Shown in pieces: positions 36,201-47,599 of a DNA stretch of 64,000 nt (position 1 is its first letter; every line of letters begins with the position of its first letter). Position numbers and translations under genes: made by a program. The notes under the pieces are model-generated. The model was given only the letters and a program-made list of their open reading frames with translations, did not search any database and was not told where the DNA came from. Origin of the DNA: Ischnura elegans (Eukaryota; Arthropoda; Insecta; Odonata; Coenagrionidae); contig NC_060247.1 in the NCBI RefSeq assembly GCF_921293095.1, positions 50,069,111-50,133,110 on the forward strand, given 5' to 3'.

Positions 36201-38826
36201 AAAATCAATTCCATCACTCTTTTCCTCTTTTTCGTGATCAGAAAAGTTTGCCTTTAAGCAATTAATTTGTACATAAAGTATTGAAAAATTGTACTTGTGG
36301 AGTGGTAATTTGCTTGGCATAGTGATGATACAATACAAATGAAAATTTTGTAATAATCCAACATTTTGCCCCAAGGCCATTTTCACCAAATTCCACAGAA
36401 GTTTTGTTTATTTATCACCAAAAATCTTTAACCTAGTAACTCAGCATGTAAGAACAGAAGATAAGGTTATAATATTCTTAATAAAAGTCTAAATATTGCT
36501 CTTACAACTTGAATGATATTGAAATAATTTTTAATATTTATCACAATTTTTTTTCTTTAACCAGAAACAGCTTTGTTAAAAGTGACATTAAGTAGTGTAG
36601 TCCTGGTGTAAACCTGCTTCATACATTATTCTGTTAATTTTGTAATTGCAAGGTAACTTTTGATAACCCCCACACTGGTTTATACCTATGGGGTAACCTA
36701 AATGTCCCATATATTGTTTAAGATATATTGACAATTACTGTACCAAAGGGAGCCAATAAATTATTATTATTATTACCCAAAATTTACTTCACATACACTC
36801 ATATCTTATTAACTGCCCTGATCTCTTGTAGCAGTGGATTCGGGGGTCCCAGGGCGGGCCCAGCAAAGGTTACACTCTCGAGGACTGGGAACCAAGTCAG
36901 TGACATATACGCCCGTGCCTCTCGAGAGGGGGAGGACAGAGGAAGGAAAAAGGAATGGAGGCATCGCCGCGATGAGAGCCCGACGATACCTCCAGGGAAA
37001 GGATAGGAAAGGAAGGGAGGGACGAGGAGTCCCGCACCGTCACAAGGCGGGCGGGCCCTTCTATTAGCGAAACCAAGCATACGCAATTAATATTCTACCA
37101 ATTCTAGTAGATTTTCCTATGAGGAAGAAAAATCTATCGATCAAATCGGTAGATGATCTCTTGTAGCAACACACCAAGTTAGAATTCATAGATTACCCTG
37201 AATTACATACCTGTCTGAGAGCCACAATGAGGATAATACTGGTAACAAGTAGGGCCATTGCACCAATTAGAGAAAAAAGGGCAAAAACAACCAATGCATT
37301 CCGAACTGAAAGAGAGAATAACATGATTAAAAACGTAAAATTTTTTAAAACCAATTCAATTAGCAATTGAAGTTACACCAGTTACATGAGAAACAGAAGG
37401 AGTTATTGGGTACATTTTTAAACATTCAATCAGGATTACTCATAGCATCATCCAATTCCACTTACCATGAAAACTTCCAACAAAAACAAACTCAAAGCTA
37501 ATAATGTAATATCCATAATGAGTTGATCCAGGAGCAGCCATAGAAAGGCAATATATATCAAATATGGCAGTAGCAATTGTGAAGAGACTGAGAAACTGAA
37601 AAAATAAAATATGCACATGTTTATGAGTGTATTTAGATATAAAAATACCACAACTATACTACTGTGAAACATTCTAGCACAAGACAGTAAAGCAAACAAA
37701 AGTAAAAATTGGTCAACGCACAACACTAAAAAATATGCCTCACAGATTGCCATAGTCATCATTCACAGATGGTAACAGAGGAATGCTCTAGAGGCCATCA
37801 GCAAAATGACAATTGGGTAAGAATACATTTAATAATATTTTTCACTTCTAATGAAAAAAGCACTGTAGCCATTATGAGGGTACAATATCCAAGTGAATAC
37901 TGGAAAATGGATGCGATCTAAAGTTGCACTAATTCTTATGGCATTGAAAACGAAAATTTTAATGGCATTGAAACTTCATTTGGAAGGAAGTATTCAATAT
38001 GTTTTTTCTGAAAACATCAAGGACAATGTCATCTTACTTGACATAAAAAACTATTAAAATTTTTTAAAATCTTCATCACAGATTAAAGTACTTATCCTAT
38101 GTTTTATAGTTACAATGTGCAATAAACTGTCTAAAATTCTTAAAATTTTTGAGTCTCGATTTTCAAAGCCAAAATCTGTATGCATAAAATATATAGTTGA
38201 TGTCACTGGAATAGCTAAAGCTAAAGTAACTCAATTAAATCATCTGCACGCATCCCGCTCTTGGTTTTCTATTAAATTTAAGATGTGGCCCGAGTACTCA
38301 AATCTGTAGTATGCTATCAACGATTTGAGTAGGAATAGTTTATATTTAATAACTTGTTCATCATTTTTTACTTGTATTTTGACTTGACTTACGTCTAAAT
38401 GAAATAAAAGGGCCATTAATGAATTTTATTCAAATGCTAGTACAACGCTTATTCCATACGGGCCTTATTCTCCACTTCAGGGCAAGAAGTCAACATTTGG
38501 CAGCTCAATGCAATCCATTTCTTACTAATATTGCTAATAAGTAGTGGAATGTCCAGTAAAAATGATCATATAGAATACAAAAGAGATATAATATAATAAT
38601 TCGACAGTTCCATTAAACTCACCAGTGAATAAATACCAACAACTAGGGACCCTCGTTGTATGTCCAAAATGACAGCATCTTGAAGAATCGGTTTTCTATA
38701 CCATGGTATTTTTATTGATCTCATAGACCTTGAAGATTTCAGGTTTGCTGATGATCTCGTTACATGTGAATATACTGAGGAGGCCCCGATACTGGGGGAC
38801 TTCTTTCCATAGTTCATTTTGGAGCA
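33180..38826 (-). CDS. Insect-conserved four-transmembrane protein, five coding exons, complete
   Basis: Coding exons in transcript order: 38817-38623 (within exon 38826-38623), 37595-37466, 37305-37211, 33823-33587, 33281-33180. All introns are GT-AG with agreeing phases, giving 252 residues. The N-terminus (residues 1-45) is polar and serine-rich. Four hydrophobic segments follow: GSLVVGIYSL joined to FLSLFTIATAI; VRNALVVFALFSLIGAMALL with the next strand; WIYCMGVFTIWRLLAFIFAA; and NVLMCLLWILFTLASAYGWV. The tail contains SRPTTPHSTVSTAPVM. The layout resembles small insect tetraspan membrane proteins of the LAPTM or Pasiflora type. I cannot prove which, so no symbol is given. Pasiflora proteins are septate-junction components in flies; if this is one, it sits next to another junction gene. 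The start is the first ATG of the exon, with an acceptor TTTATAG nine bases upstream, so a 5' UTR exon must exist. Confidence 0.82.
33587..33823 (-). CDS. Four-TM protein exon 5
   Basis: 237 nt on the minus strand, phase 0 to 0, acceptor TTTTTCAG and donor GTAAGT. It encodes EYENKMLPWIYCMGVF and onward to VLVYSLYLELSDLTRLEDMA, ending HLR. It holds transmembrane segments 3 and 4 and the start of the acidic C-terminal tail. Confidence 0.85.
34057..34295 (+). mobile_element. hAT-like MITE, CAGTGGTGCC type
   Basis: 239 bp. The ends are CAGTGGTGCCAGAATG and, reversed, CAGTGACGTCATGGC. A perfect 8-bp target duplication ATACTGCC lies at 34049-34056 and 34296-34303. Confidence 0.85.
35850..36775 (+). 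mobile_element. Non-LTR retrotransposon (LINE) 3' relic
   Basis: Plus-strand remnants read LDWIKSYLNSC, then after a frameshift VNNCCNEFKII-LGVPPGSAA, then FGPTLFLDYINAFCN. This matches the reverse-transcriptase fingers/palm motif LGVPQGSVLGPLLFLIYIND of Jockey/CR1-type LINEs. Its 3' end carries an (ATT)n tail at 36757-36775, preceded by CCAAAGGGAGCCAATAAATT. Stops and frameshifts make it inactive. Confidence 0.75.
36960..37165 (+). repeat. Repeat shared with 47.65-47.97 kb
   Basis: GAGAGCCCGACGATACCTCC, then GGGCCCTTCTATTAGCGAAA, then GAAAAATCTATCGATCAAAT each have close counterparts at 47650-47965 in the same order. No coding sense is seen. Confidence 0.65.
37211..37305 (-). CDS. Four-TM protein exon 4
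   Basis: 95 nt on the minus strand, phase 1 in and phase 0 out, acceptor CTTTCAG and donor GTATGT. It encodes VRNALVVFALFSLIGAMALL and onward to ILIVALRQ, the second hydrophobic block. Confidence 0.85.
37466..37595 (-). CDS. Four-TM protein exon 3
   Basis: 130 nt on the minus strand, phase 0 in and phase 1 out, donor GTAAGT. It encodes FLSLFTIATAIFDIYCLSMA and onward to YYIISFEFVFVGSFH. It completes transmembrane segment 1 and holds the first outer loop (AAPGSTHYGYY). Confidence 0.85.
38623..38826 (-). CDS. Four-TM protein exon 2 (first coding exon)
   Basis: On the minus strand the acceptor TTTATAG precedes TGCTCCAAA-ATG. The coding part runs from 38817 to 38623 (65 codons, phase 0 out, donor GTGAGT). 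It encodes MNYGKKSPSIGASSVYSHV and onward to DIQRGSLVVGIYSL. It is rich in serine and arginine before the first hydrophobic segment, which suggests a cytosolic N-terminus. A possible 5' UTR exon ends at a minus-strand donor GTGAGT with its boundary at about 39111. Confidence 0.8.
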
Positions 38827-39674
38827 CTATAAACAGAAATAAATTCAATATACTTGCACTATAACAACATTGATAACGTTGAAAGCGTATTGAAAGAATG
38901 AGAATTTAGTCCGTAATATGAATTAATCATTATTGATATAATCATAGGCTCAATCTGGTGTCAATTTTCAAATTGACTGGGTTAAGTACTCCTTTAGTAA
39001 ACATAATAGGGTCAAAGAAATTCCAAGGCATCACGCAAGAAATAAGGGGCGACGATATCGTTCACAGCTAAGTATGAGTTTCAATTCGGTGAATAACAAT
39101 ACCAACTCACCAATATATAAAACTGGCACAGAAAAATATAATGATTAACGGGAAAATTTCCTCAAGCTCACAGGGCGATTCCGTTGTTGATGAAAACCAA
39201 CGGGCGTGGTTATTTATCGTTCTTCAGTTGTTTAAGATTCAATGGATTCAATGCTACCAACCAAATAGTGTTTTGATACGGAGGCACGATAGAAAAACGT
39301 GGGTTTACGGCGAGTTTGATCGAGTGGGAAAGGGTGAGGACTGAAGTAACTTTTTAAGCACCAAGAATAATTCCAAGTCCTCCGTTGTCGAGTAAATTTA
39401 TGCTAGAGCATGTGTTCTCGTCACTGAAAAACATGGTGAGGTGTACTTTTTGAATGTTTGAATAGCTATTCAGAGTAGACTAGTCTTGAATGTAATTCGG
39501 ATTAACCGATTTTGTGCCTTGTGTGTCTTTCTCTTGATATATTGTAAGTATATATTTGTTGCCATTCGATTTTAATTTGAATATCAAATGAGCGCCTGAT
39601 CTTCGTATCCACTAATGAATAGCTTCAAATCATCACCATCATGGTACTAATGATCACCACCCATACAAAAAAAT
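38827..39674. other. Presumed promoter side of the four-TM gene
   Basis: The 5' side of the minus-strand gene. A minus-strand donor GTGAGT near 39110 could end a 5' UTR exon. No TATA box was identified with confidence. Confidence 0.3.
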
Positions 39675-39880
39675 CTGTGCTGTGACTGCACTAAATCTGC
39701 ACTGTAACTGGACTAAACTCTGTGTTTAGCACAGTCACAGTACACTTTTCTGTACTAGACTGTACTATGGCAGCTAGAATTTGAGAACAACTGTACTGTA
39801 ACAGTGCTGGATCACTGTTACAGGATCACTGGATCATTGGTAGTACAGTCAAGGTTCTTAAGAACCTTGCTGTACTACAT
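39675..39880. repeat. Cluster of short hairpins
   Basis: Two near-repeats CTGTGACTGCACTAAATCTG and CTGTAACTGGACTAAACTCT are followed by the reversed form TTTAGCACAGTCACAG. Next comes the stem CTGTAACAGTG / CACTGTTACAG, and last the palindrome AAGGTTCTTAAGAACCTT flanked by GTAGTACAG and CTGTACTAC. Confidence 0.7.
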
Positions 39881-39964
39881 ACTATTTGCATTATTATAGC
39901 GGAATAACACATAGGTACTTCTCTGGAAAAAAATGTAACTCCCCTCTATTCTTTCATCTTCTGG

Positions 39965-40143
39965 CAAGGGCGAATACAGGATAATTTTTCTGGGAGGCAA
40001 AAGGGTCTGACAGGCAAACGGCGATGATTGAGGCTTAACACACGAAACAAAACGGACGTAATGATAGCCATATTCAAAATCTTGTCTATTTTTTAAGCGT
40101 ATGGGGGCGGAGGGCAAGTGCCCCCTCCTATGAATACTGCACA
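39965..40143 (+). mobile_element. CAGGGGCGGATCCAG-family element, copy 3, shortened
   Basis: It shares AAAAGGGTCTGACAGGCAAA and then GATTGAGGCTTAACACACG with the 920 copy, but lacks the central AT-rich part. Internal deletion is the simplest explanation. Confidence 0.65.
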
Positions 40144-40209
40144 ACACTGCTGCTCGATGTATGTCTGGTATATTATAACACAGTTTATTTAGGTGGAGTT
40201 GGTCAACCT

Positions 40210-40461
40210 CAGAGATGCCGACTTACAAAAAATATTGGGGGGGCCCAAATCGAGGAACCTGCCGCGGGAAATGTTATAAGTAGTGAGTTTTAAGTTTTTA
40301 AGCATTTTAGAAGTCATATGATCAACATTAGAACCCCGAAAACTCGAATCTCGATATCTGGACACTCCGGGGCAAATCGACAATCCTGACACATTTTTTC
40401 CTCACACCCATAGTGATATTTTGAGGGGGCCCCCTCAGGCCCCATGGAGTCGGCGCCACTG
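40210..40461 (-). mobile_element. hAT-like MITE, CAGTGGCGCCGACT type, copy 2
   Basis: 252 bp, reverse of 12180-12426. The flanks are GTCAACCT (40202-40209) and GTCAACCC (40462-40469), an 8-bp target duplication with one mismatch. Confidence 0.85.
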
Positions 40462-40469
40462 GTCAACCC

Positions 40470-41122
40470 TCAAATATCCCTTTAAAATGTTATGCTCTCT
40501 TTATAGTAATTTTCCGCTTTATTCATATCTGCTCTCTCGTTTCTCATATACCTGTCTCATTAAACCATTCTTAGCTGTGTGCATGGTGTAAGTGATCTAC
40601 TTAATCTCTCTTTTCGATAATTTCTTCGTTCTAATCTTTCACCCTCAAAGGTTCCTCTTTCTTCATTCCCAACTCATTATCTACAAACTGCATAAGCTCA
40701 TCTAAGAAGGCTTCTAGAGAGCTTCTGAAGAGCCGCAGAAGCATCTCAGAATAGTCTCTCCTCATTTTCTTTGCGTCTATTTCTACTCGTGTTGCATGGC
40801 CGTACGCAGAAAATATTTTCAGCTGTAGATTTACGTGGAGAGGGAGTGAAATTTGGTGGGGATTGGATGAAGGCGGAATTCATTTGGAGGGGGTAGGTGC
40901 ACCGTAAACTCTCTCAAGCATTACGGCGTGGGTTGCAATCCCCACCCCCGATAGCTACGCTCTTGTTAGGTACCTACCCACCCAACTTATCGTCAGCTCT
41001 CGAAGGTCATAACCCAACTTATCGAAAGAAAGCTCACGACTCCTTCTTTGTATAAATAATACAAGCAGTGTAACCTCTAGCTGATTCATACCTATTTTTT
41101 TTAATAAATGAATTTTTTTTTA
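40470..41122. other. No gene seen
   Basis: No recognisable coding segment or repeat. Confidence 0.4.
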
Positions 41123-41707
41123 ATGACGATATCTATTTTTCGCGATTAAATTAAAAGTGAAAAATTTCAAGCGCGCGAAAACGCGACGGGTAAGTATGTA
41201 TGCCGGGAAATCTCTCCGTGTGACGTATTTCTCGTTCCTGCTGCCGCCCTGTGAGGTGACCTTGAGGGAGGCTTGAGCGCTGATACGACGCAGGCTGCTA
41301 GCGGGTAGCTGAGTACCCTGCTAGCTGGTAGCGCTTGGCTTAAATAAGGATTATTAACACCTTATCAAACGAAGAAAACTTTCCGACCTTAGCCAGTTTT
41401 AATAAGTGATTATTAAGACATGTTTCCCTGAGCTCTGCGCCTCATGCGCATGCATTGGTCATCTCAGACGATGTATAACTCCTATCTACTCGTATAGAAA
41501 CTAGGTCCCTGTGACGTCACGTGGAGTGGCATCGCGTGGGCGCCAATCTGGCCTTTTTCAAATGAGGATAAAAATGGACCATTGCCATTCGTCTAAACCG
41601 GTATTTCTAAAACGAAATAATTTGTATATTATGAATACACTAATGGTGGGTAACGAATCGCAATCAATGCCTTTCGTTTTCTTTGATGAAGGAAACTACC
41701 CTATTGT
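41123..41707 (+). repeat. 585-bp repeat, copy A (inverted copy at 54.4 kb)
   Basis: It aligns end to end with the reverse complement of 54393-54979. Shared blocks include AACGAATCGCAATCAATGCC, TCTGGCCTTTTTCAAATGAG and CGCGCGAAAACGCGAC. No protein domain is recognised in its frames. Confidence 0.85.
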
Positions 41708-41973
41708 CTTCAATTCTTCCGTTTTTCACTCCTGCCGATTTCCTTTATTTTTTCATCTTGAGCCTCTGATGAAGAGTTATCGTAATGTATGGTCTTTATT
41801 CCTCAACGTTCAAGTTTTTTATTGATATATTTCAGCAGATATTCTACGTATTCTTTCTCTTTGGTGCCCCATGCTGAATCTCCTACGATGCTTCTACATT
41901 CAGAATATTGGAATATTCTTTGCCATTGTTTGGCCATTGGGCTCTCTCCATTTCCTCCTGCTAAGAATGTAGC

Positions 41974-44014
41974 CAGGGGCGGAATTCTGTACACGGATAC
42001 CGACGATCGTCGGTGTCGGTAGCTACCGACGATCGTCGGTAGCACCGATAGAAATGTGATTCACAAAACGCCGCTACCGACAGATTGTCGGTGCAACCGA
42101 CAAATTCGTGACGTAATGCTTTTGTCGGTACGAAAGTGGCACCCGCACGCGAGGCTAGGCGCCTCGACCAATCATATTTCTCCTTTGTTTGCATTAAACA
42201 GCATTAAACAAATGAGGCTCCGAAAACGCCATCTGTTATTCGTCAGCCCGCGAAGAAGTTAAAAAGAGTTGATCACTGCTTTGTGAAATATTTACGATGT
42301 TTAATCACTCTGCGAACACAATTTCTTACTCCCGTTGGAGCGATGTGGCTTTTATTCCGAGATTTTGCTGAATTTACCATCGGATTTGTTCTAGCCCAAG
42401 TAAAAAAGGCTTTATATTCAAGGATTCAACGGTCGTTGATAGAAGAACACCGGCAACATTTGGTGCTCAATGTATTGGAATTTTCAAGTATAATTGTCTT
42501 GAGGAGGACTTTGTCTGCTACTTAATTGTTCACCTACGCTTATTATAATTGTATCTTGGGATTAGCAGAGACGAAATTATTTTTATTAGTATTGTAACAA
42601 TGTACCTTCATCTTGAGCCACGGCTTGTTTACATCGTTTGCCTCATTGTTCGCCGTAAGTCCGATACTTCCACAAGGGTAATTATTTAATTAGAAAACAT
42701 TTTTGTCGCTTGAATTCACATTTCGGGCTATTTAAATTAAATTCGTTGAGAAAAATACCGAGATTCCGTGAATGTCACGGAAGGTATCATCAGTATCATC
42801 GCGTCAAGTGTTGTGATTGTGAACTTGAGTGACATACTTTACGCTATCTATTTGGAAGTGTTAACTTTTGCATTTTGATACCATTTGTGTGTTATTTCAA
42901 ACTTTGCGTTGATATGACTTTCACTAAATATGCTTGATCAGTGTTAATTTGTGATATACCGTTGAAAGTATGAAGGTTTTCTCGTGTTGAAATGAAATTT
43001 TTGTAGTTTTATGATGAATAATTCATTAAATGTTTCCTTGTTTCGTGCAATCATTCTTTTTATTTGCCCCTTTCTACCGATGGAATACACGGTACGTACC
43101 TACTCAGTGCTCTTATAGTAATAATGAAAATCTATCTTGAAGTCCCGTACGGTGTTTGGTTAGTATGGTGAAGTAAATTCAGCATTAATTTTACGGGAAG
43201 TTTTGTGCACCGGTAACGACGTCAAAGAGTGAGAGGAGTTAAGTGATGCCATTTATATTCTTCTAAAATATAGTAGCAATAGGCTTTTTCTATTTCGTCG
43301 TTGCTGTCTGATGCTCTCAAGAGTACTTACGAAGGTAGGAGAGTTATTTTCATTATAAACCCCATTCTCAGATGCTCACTTAGGGTATTGAAGTTAATAT
43401 GAAAGTGAGCGAAATGTCTACGTATATATTTCATTGAAAGTGCATCAATAGGCATTCGTTTTTATTGAAAATATAAATTAATTTCGGATCCAAACTTTAC
43501 GAATCAACAATAGATACCTATCGTGTCTTGTTGTGAGTAATTTAAAAGCAAAGCAATACGTTACATACTTAAAATTACGGAATATTTATAATGTAAAATA
43601 CCTTACGCTATTGGAACGCATAATGTAATATACGTGTAACATTGGTAAAGTTAAATACTGCTCCCACTATGTAAATTTTACGTTTCAAGTGTTTAATCAA
43701 TCATTTTTATTATAAATAACATACAATTAGAGCGCTTCCACGGATCTAGCGTCGTAGATTATGATTTAAAATCGTCAGCTTAGGCCGAAAAGTGTAAACA
43801 AAAGTCCGCCATGTTGCTAAAAATTTGTCGGTAGGTCCTACCGAGCGTTTTGAAATCGTCGGTATGTACCGACGGGTTTACCGACAACTGTCGGTGGGAT
43901 AACGACAATCGTCGGTAAAACGTGTCTCCTGAATCGCTCGTAACGAGACTTATCGGTAGGACCGGCTTACCGACACCGACAATCGTCGGTACGGTGTACA
44001 GAATTCCGCCCCAG
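41974..44014. mobile_element. 2-kb element with long palindrome-rich inverted ends
   Basis: The termini are CAGGGGCGGAATTCTGTACA and, reversed, CTGGGGCGGAATTCTGTACA. Inside both ends lie many copies of the palindromic motif ACCGACGATCGTCGGT or close variants (about 41999-42130 and 43828-43992). No transposase is recognised, and the longest interior frames are 80 codons or fewer. No clear target duplication was found, so the superfamily is open. Confidence 0.75.
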
Positions 44015-46844
44015 CTTGGGTGGGTTAAGGGGTTCAACTCACCCTGAAAATTTCAGGAGAACCCTTCCCCCTAAACTGCCTCTCCGCCAATTAACTCCCG
44101 CCATAAGTATTTTTCTTCCTAATGTTCCCCCCAGAATTTCTGGCAACATCCTTGTCTCATACTATGTCTTTCACAAAATTAATTTAACGCTATTAGTGTC
44201 TCGGTATCTCCTATTGCTTATCTTTCGCGATGCCTATTCGTACTCTACTGCTTGATTTTCTTCCGTTTCTTTCTTCAAATTTCCCTCTTTTTCCTCAATG
44301 AATCATGGATTCTCTATCCTATTTGCTTGACGTCTCCTACCGACTTCCAGTGCCAGAACAATATATCTTACGACATCTTCCATTTCGCTTCTGCAATCTC
44401 AGGCTAATTTTACTCCGGTGTACTTGCCTACACTAGCTTTTGGTATTCCCTCGTCTTTGTCCCTTTAAAGTTCCATTTATCTATCCGTTTTTCTCGTCAG
44501 AGTTGCATGAGGTTTTTGCATGTCAACGTAAATTTTCTGAGTGTACCCACGTTTGCAGTGACCCATTGTGAGTTGGTGATTATTTGTGTATTCCTCGTAC
44601 AAAAATCCTCTTACCTTGATCCCCTGATAATTTTCTCTGGCAATTTTTTGTATGGAATCCATGCTTCCCGGTTTCATTCCAACCTCCTCCTTTCTTCTAT
44701 TCTCACCTCAGCCTATCATCTCTACGAGATATTTTTTTCCTCAATTATTCTAGTATTATCATCTACTTGTTCGTAACATCCACTTGTTCTTTGCTGTAGT
44801 TACCGATAAGAAATTACTCATAGTACCCCCATTTATTCGCATCTGTATGTAATTACACGCCCAGAACCCAATTGCTCACGTACTCTGTGACTGCGATCCT
44901 CTCCCCGAGTTTCCCATGTCATACTAGAGCCAACGCACGCTGACTTAAGTCTTCTCAGTTCTAATTCAATATCTACCCGTCACTGTAAATATGTAGTCCC
45001 TTGTTCCCTTACAGTTGTCAATGCCTACTTGCGATCGTCTCTTTAAATTGAGTCATTTTATTCGACGACGATTTTATCTCTGAGTTTGTCGTCGCCAATT
45101 GGATTGCCATTAGGTATTTGGCTCTCTGATTCTAACGTTGTGCGTACTTCTTCAGAGGAAGGAAATGTTGTTGGGGCAATTTATTTTTTAAAGTGGACAT
45201 TTAAAATAAATAAATTGAAAGGAAATAATTTGGTTGTAAAGGTATACGCCGCGGTGTGCGTGTTTGTGTTTTTACCCCGTAGTTCTTGTAAGTACGACTT
45301 ACCCCGAAGCTTATATTCCTTTGCGTTTTTAAAATGAATCATTCATTTTTAATTGGATAGGTATTATCTTTATTTGACTCTATTTTCTTGATCGCCGCTG
45401 CGCCTAATAGATATTTGCAGAAGCTACGTAGTGCGTATTTACCATAAAACAGTCGCATAAATGTTTAATATGTGCAAAATAGCCAATTTTCTTGAAATAT
45501 TATATTCCGCTTGATCACGCGTCAATGTGAATCGTGTGCCATTTTCCTTTTGGCTTTGGATGTGAACCCTAGCCGTCTTACTGGTATTTTTTTATTGCTG
45601 ATGACGTCGAGATTTTATAGGTTGATCTAATCTTTAATAGAATGTATCCAACCGTATTGGATTTTATTGTTTTGTGTCGTTTATGCTGCTCCAATTAATT
45701 TCTCCTGTACTGTTTTTTTTAATTTAAACTGATTTCGTGTATTTTACAGGTGGTGTCCGATTTCATTAACTTCAACTGCCGTCATTTCACCAGAGGAGCC
45801 TCGACTTTGTGTGTCTTCAGGGTGAAATCTCGCGTATTTTGATACGATTCGAAGATCGAAATGCAATTATCGAGCCCTGGCGTGAAAGAGTAAGTGGGTA
45901 CAATCTCTGTGAGCGATCTTTCATTTTTTATTTTGTGCTCGAGGTGTTTGGTGGTAAAAAACGGTTAATATTTTTAATAATAAGAAAATTTTAGCTATCA
46001 TTCTCGGCACTAACTTACTGTGCGCTTTTGTCATCATTAATGTTAAATCTAAGTTGAAGAATTTTAGATGATGTGGTGGAACTTTTCCAGTATCTGCGAG
46101 TGAAAGATATGGTAATTTTCCAAATTATCATTTCCTCTATTAGCTGATGGATAGTAACTGTGTTGGTATTTTTAATCAATCTAAATGCGCTCTGTGTCCG
46201 TCTGGAAATTTTTGAAATAAAATTTTCTGAAAGAAATGTTTGTGGAACGATATTGAGAAAAAATTTCACTTTTAATTAACACATTTACTCGCTTGACTAA
46301 GACATTTCTACTATAACTATGACTATGACATATCTTAGCCAAGAAATAAAAGAAATTTCTCTTGGATGTGTCCTGCCGATAGCTGTCAATTCCATGTCAG
46401 TTGGTCACCTTGTTGGGGGGATTGTAGTTTCTCTTTATCATTTTACGCACTTTAGGACGAAGAAGTATATAAACGTACGATGCACTTCTCTTAAATTGTG
46501 CATTCGAAATTGTCAGATTTTGATTTCAGGTAGTTCGGAAATTAAGAGAAAAATGGTGCTTAGTCCGTAACTATGGGTTGGGAAGGAAATTCATTGCCCT
46601 ATAGTGACATCACTCTCGTGTGAAATAAAATGGTTACATGTAATTAAATCTAAATAAATCCGCATCAAAGACTATAAGATTGTACGTAGCAAATTGTAAA
46701 TTACGCCGCGTCACGACATTCCATACCATCGGGGAACTGCCGCGGACTGCGCGCGCGGCAAAACATCGATTTTTATTTTGCTTGATGCTGACGGTCTAAG
46801 TTCATTTTTTTGGATGGACACTCTAAAACGTCGATGTAATTTAA
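44015..46844. other. No gene seen
   Basis: Short frames without recognisable domains, and AT-rich spacers. An acceptor-like TATTTTACAG lies at 45740-45749 but no coherent exon follows. Confidence 0.35.
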
Positions 46845-47315
46845 CGTAAATACCTCGAGGTAACTCTGTGGTCCTCTTTATAATTTTACCTACATGAACA
46901 AAAAATTTCGACGGTAAACAAAGTCCTCCAATTTGTATCGTATCGACGATAAATATCGCAAGACAGCGAATAAACTAGGTTATAAGAAATGTAAAATAAA
47001 TGTGGCACAAAATAAATTATATCTTATGCATAATTCACTTGCTAAAAGATTCACTTTCCAACGTCCGTCGATCACGGTAATTCCCGTGGCCTGCAGCAAG
47101 CTCCGAACTGTACCGCACGTTCGAAAAATCCATCTTAATTTCGGCGTTGCTGGTGGTCGCAATTCTCCTTTTGGTATCATACTCTATAGGTTTTGTTGTA
47201 TATGAGGTGTAAATATCTCGAGGTAACTCGGTTATCCTTTTTTTATAATCCTACATGAACACAAAATTTCGACAGAAAACAGGGTCCGACATTTTGTATC
47301 GTATCGGCCACAAAT
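46845..47315 (+). repeat. Pair of direct repeats of about 110 bp
   Basis: About 46845-46957 and 47207-47315 share CTCGAGGTAACTC, then CCTACATGAACA, AAATTTCGAC and TTGTATCGTATCG, in order. The spacing is about 360 bases. Confidence 0.75.
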
Positions 47316-47599
47316 AATACAACTGAGTCGTGAAAGTTGCCAAGAATTTACAATAATAAACCACATAATAATATTGTAAAATTTGTTCCCATTGAAATAC
47401 TACAGAAGATGTGGCATTAGTTTTAACATGCTGAATTTCGAAATAAATTCAATGAGGGCAATTTTTGCGAAATTTGTCCAACTTTGAGGCCAAGTAATTT
47501 GTTTCAAAAATTACCTTTGTAAAACGGTTTGCGTCAAAAAATGCAAAAATGTATTGGCAACAACTGTGCAAAGTTTCGATTTCTGCACTAAAAAATAAA

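Larger units (their letters stand above)
33824..37210. other. Large intron of the four-TM gene with transposon remains
   Basis: It holds a MITE (34057-34295), a reverse-transcriptase relic (35850-36775) and a repeat shared with 47.7 kb (36960-37165). Other sequence is AT-rich. Confidence 0.6.
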
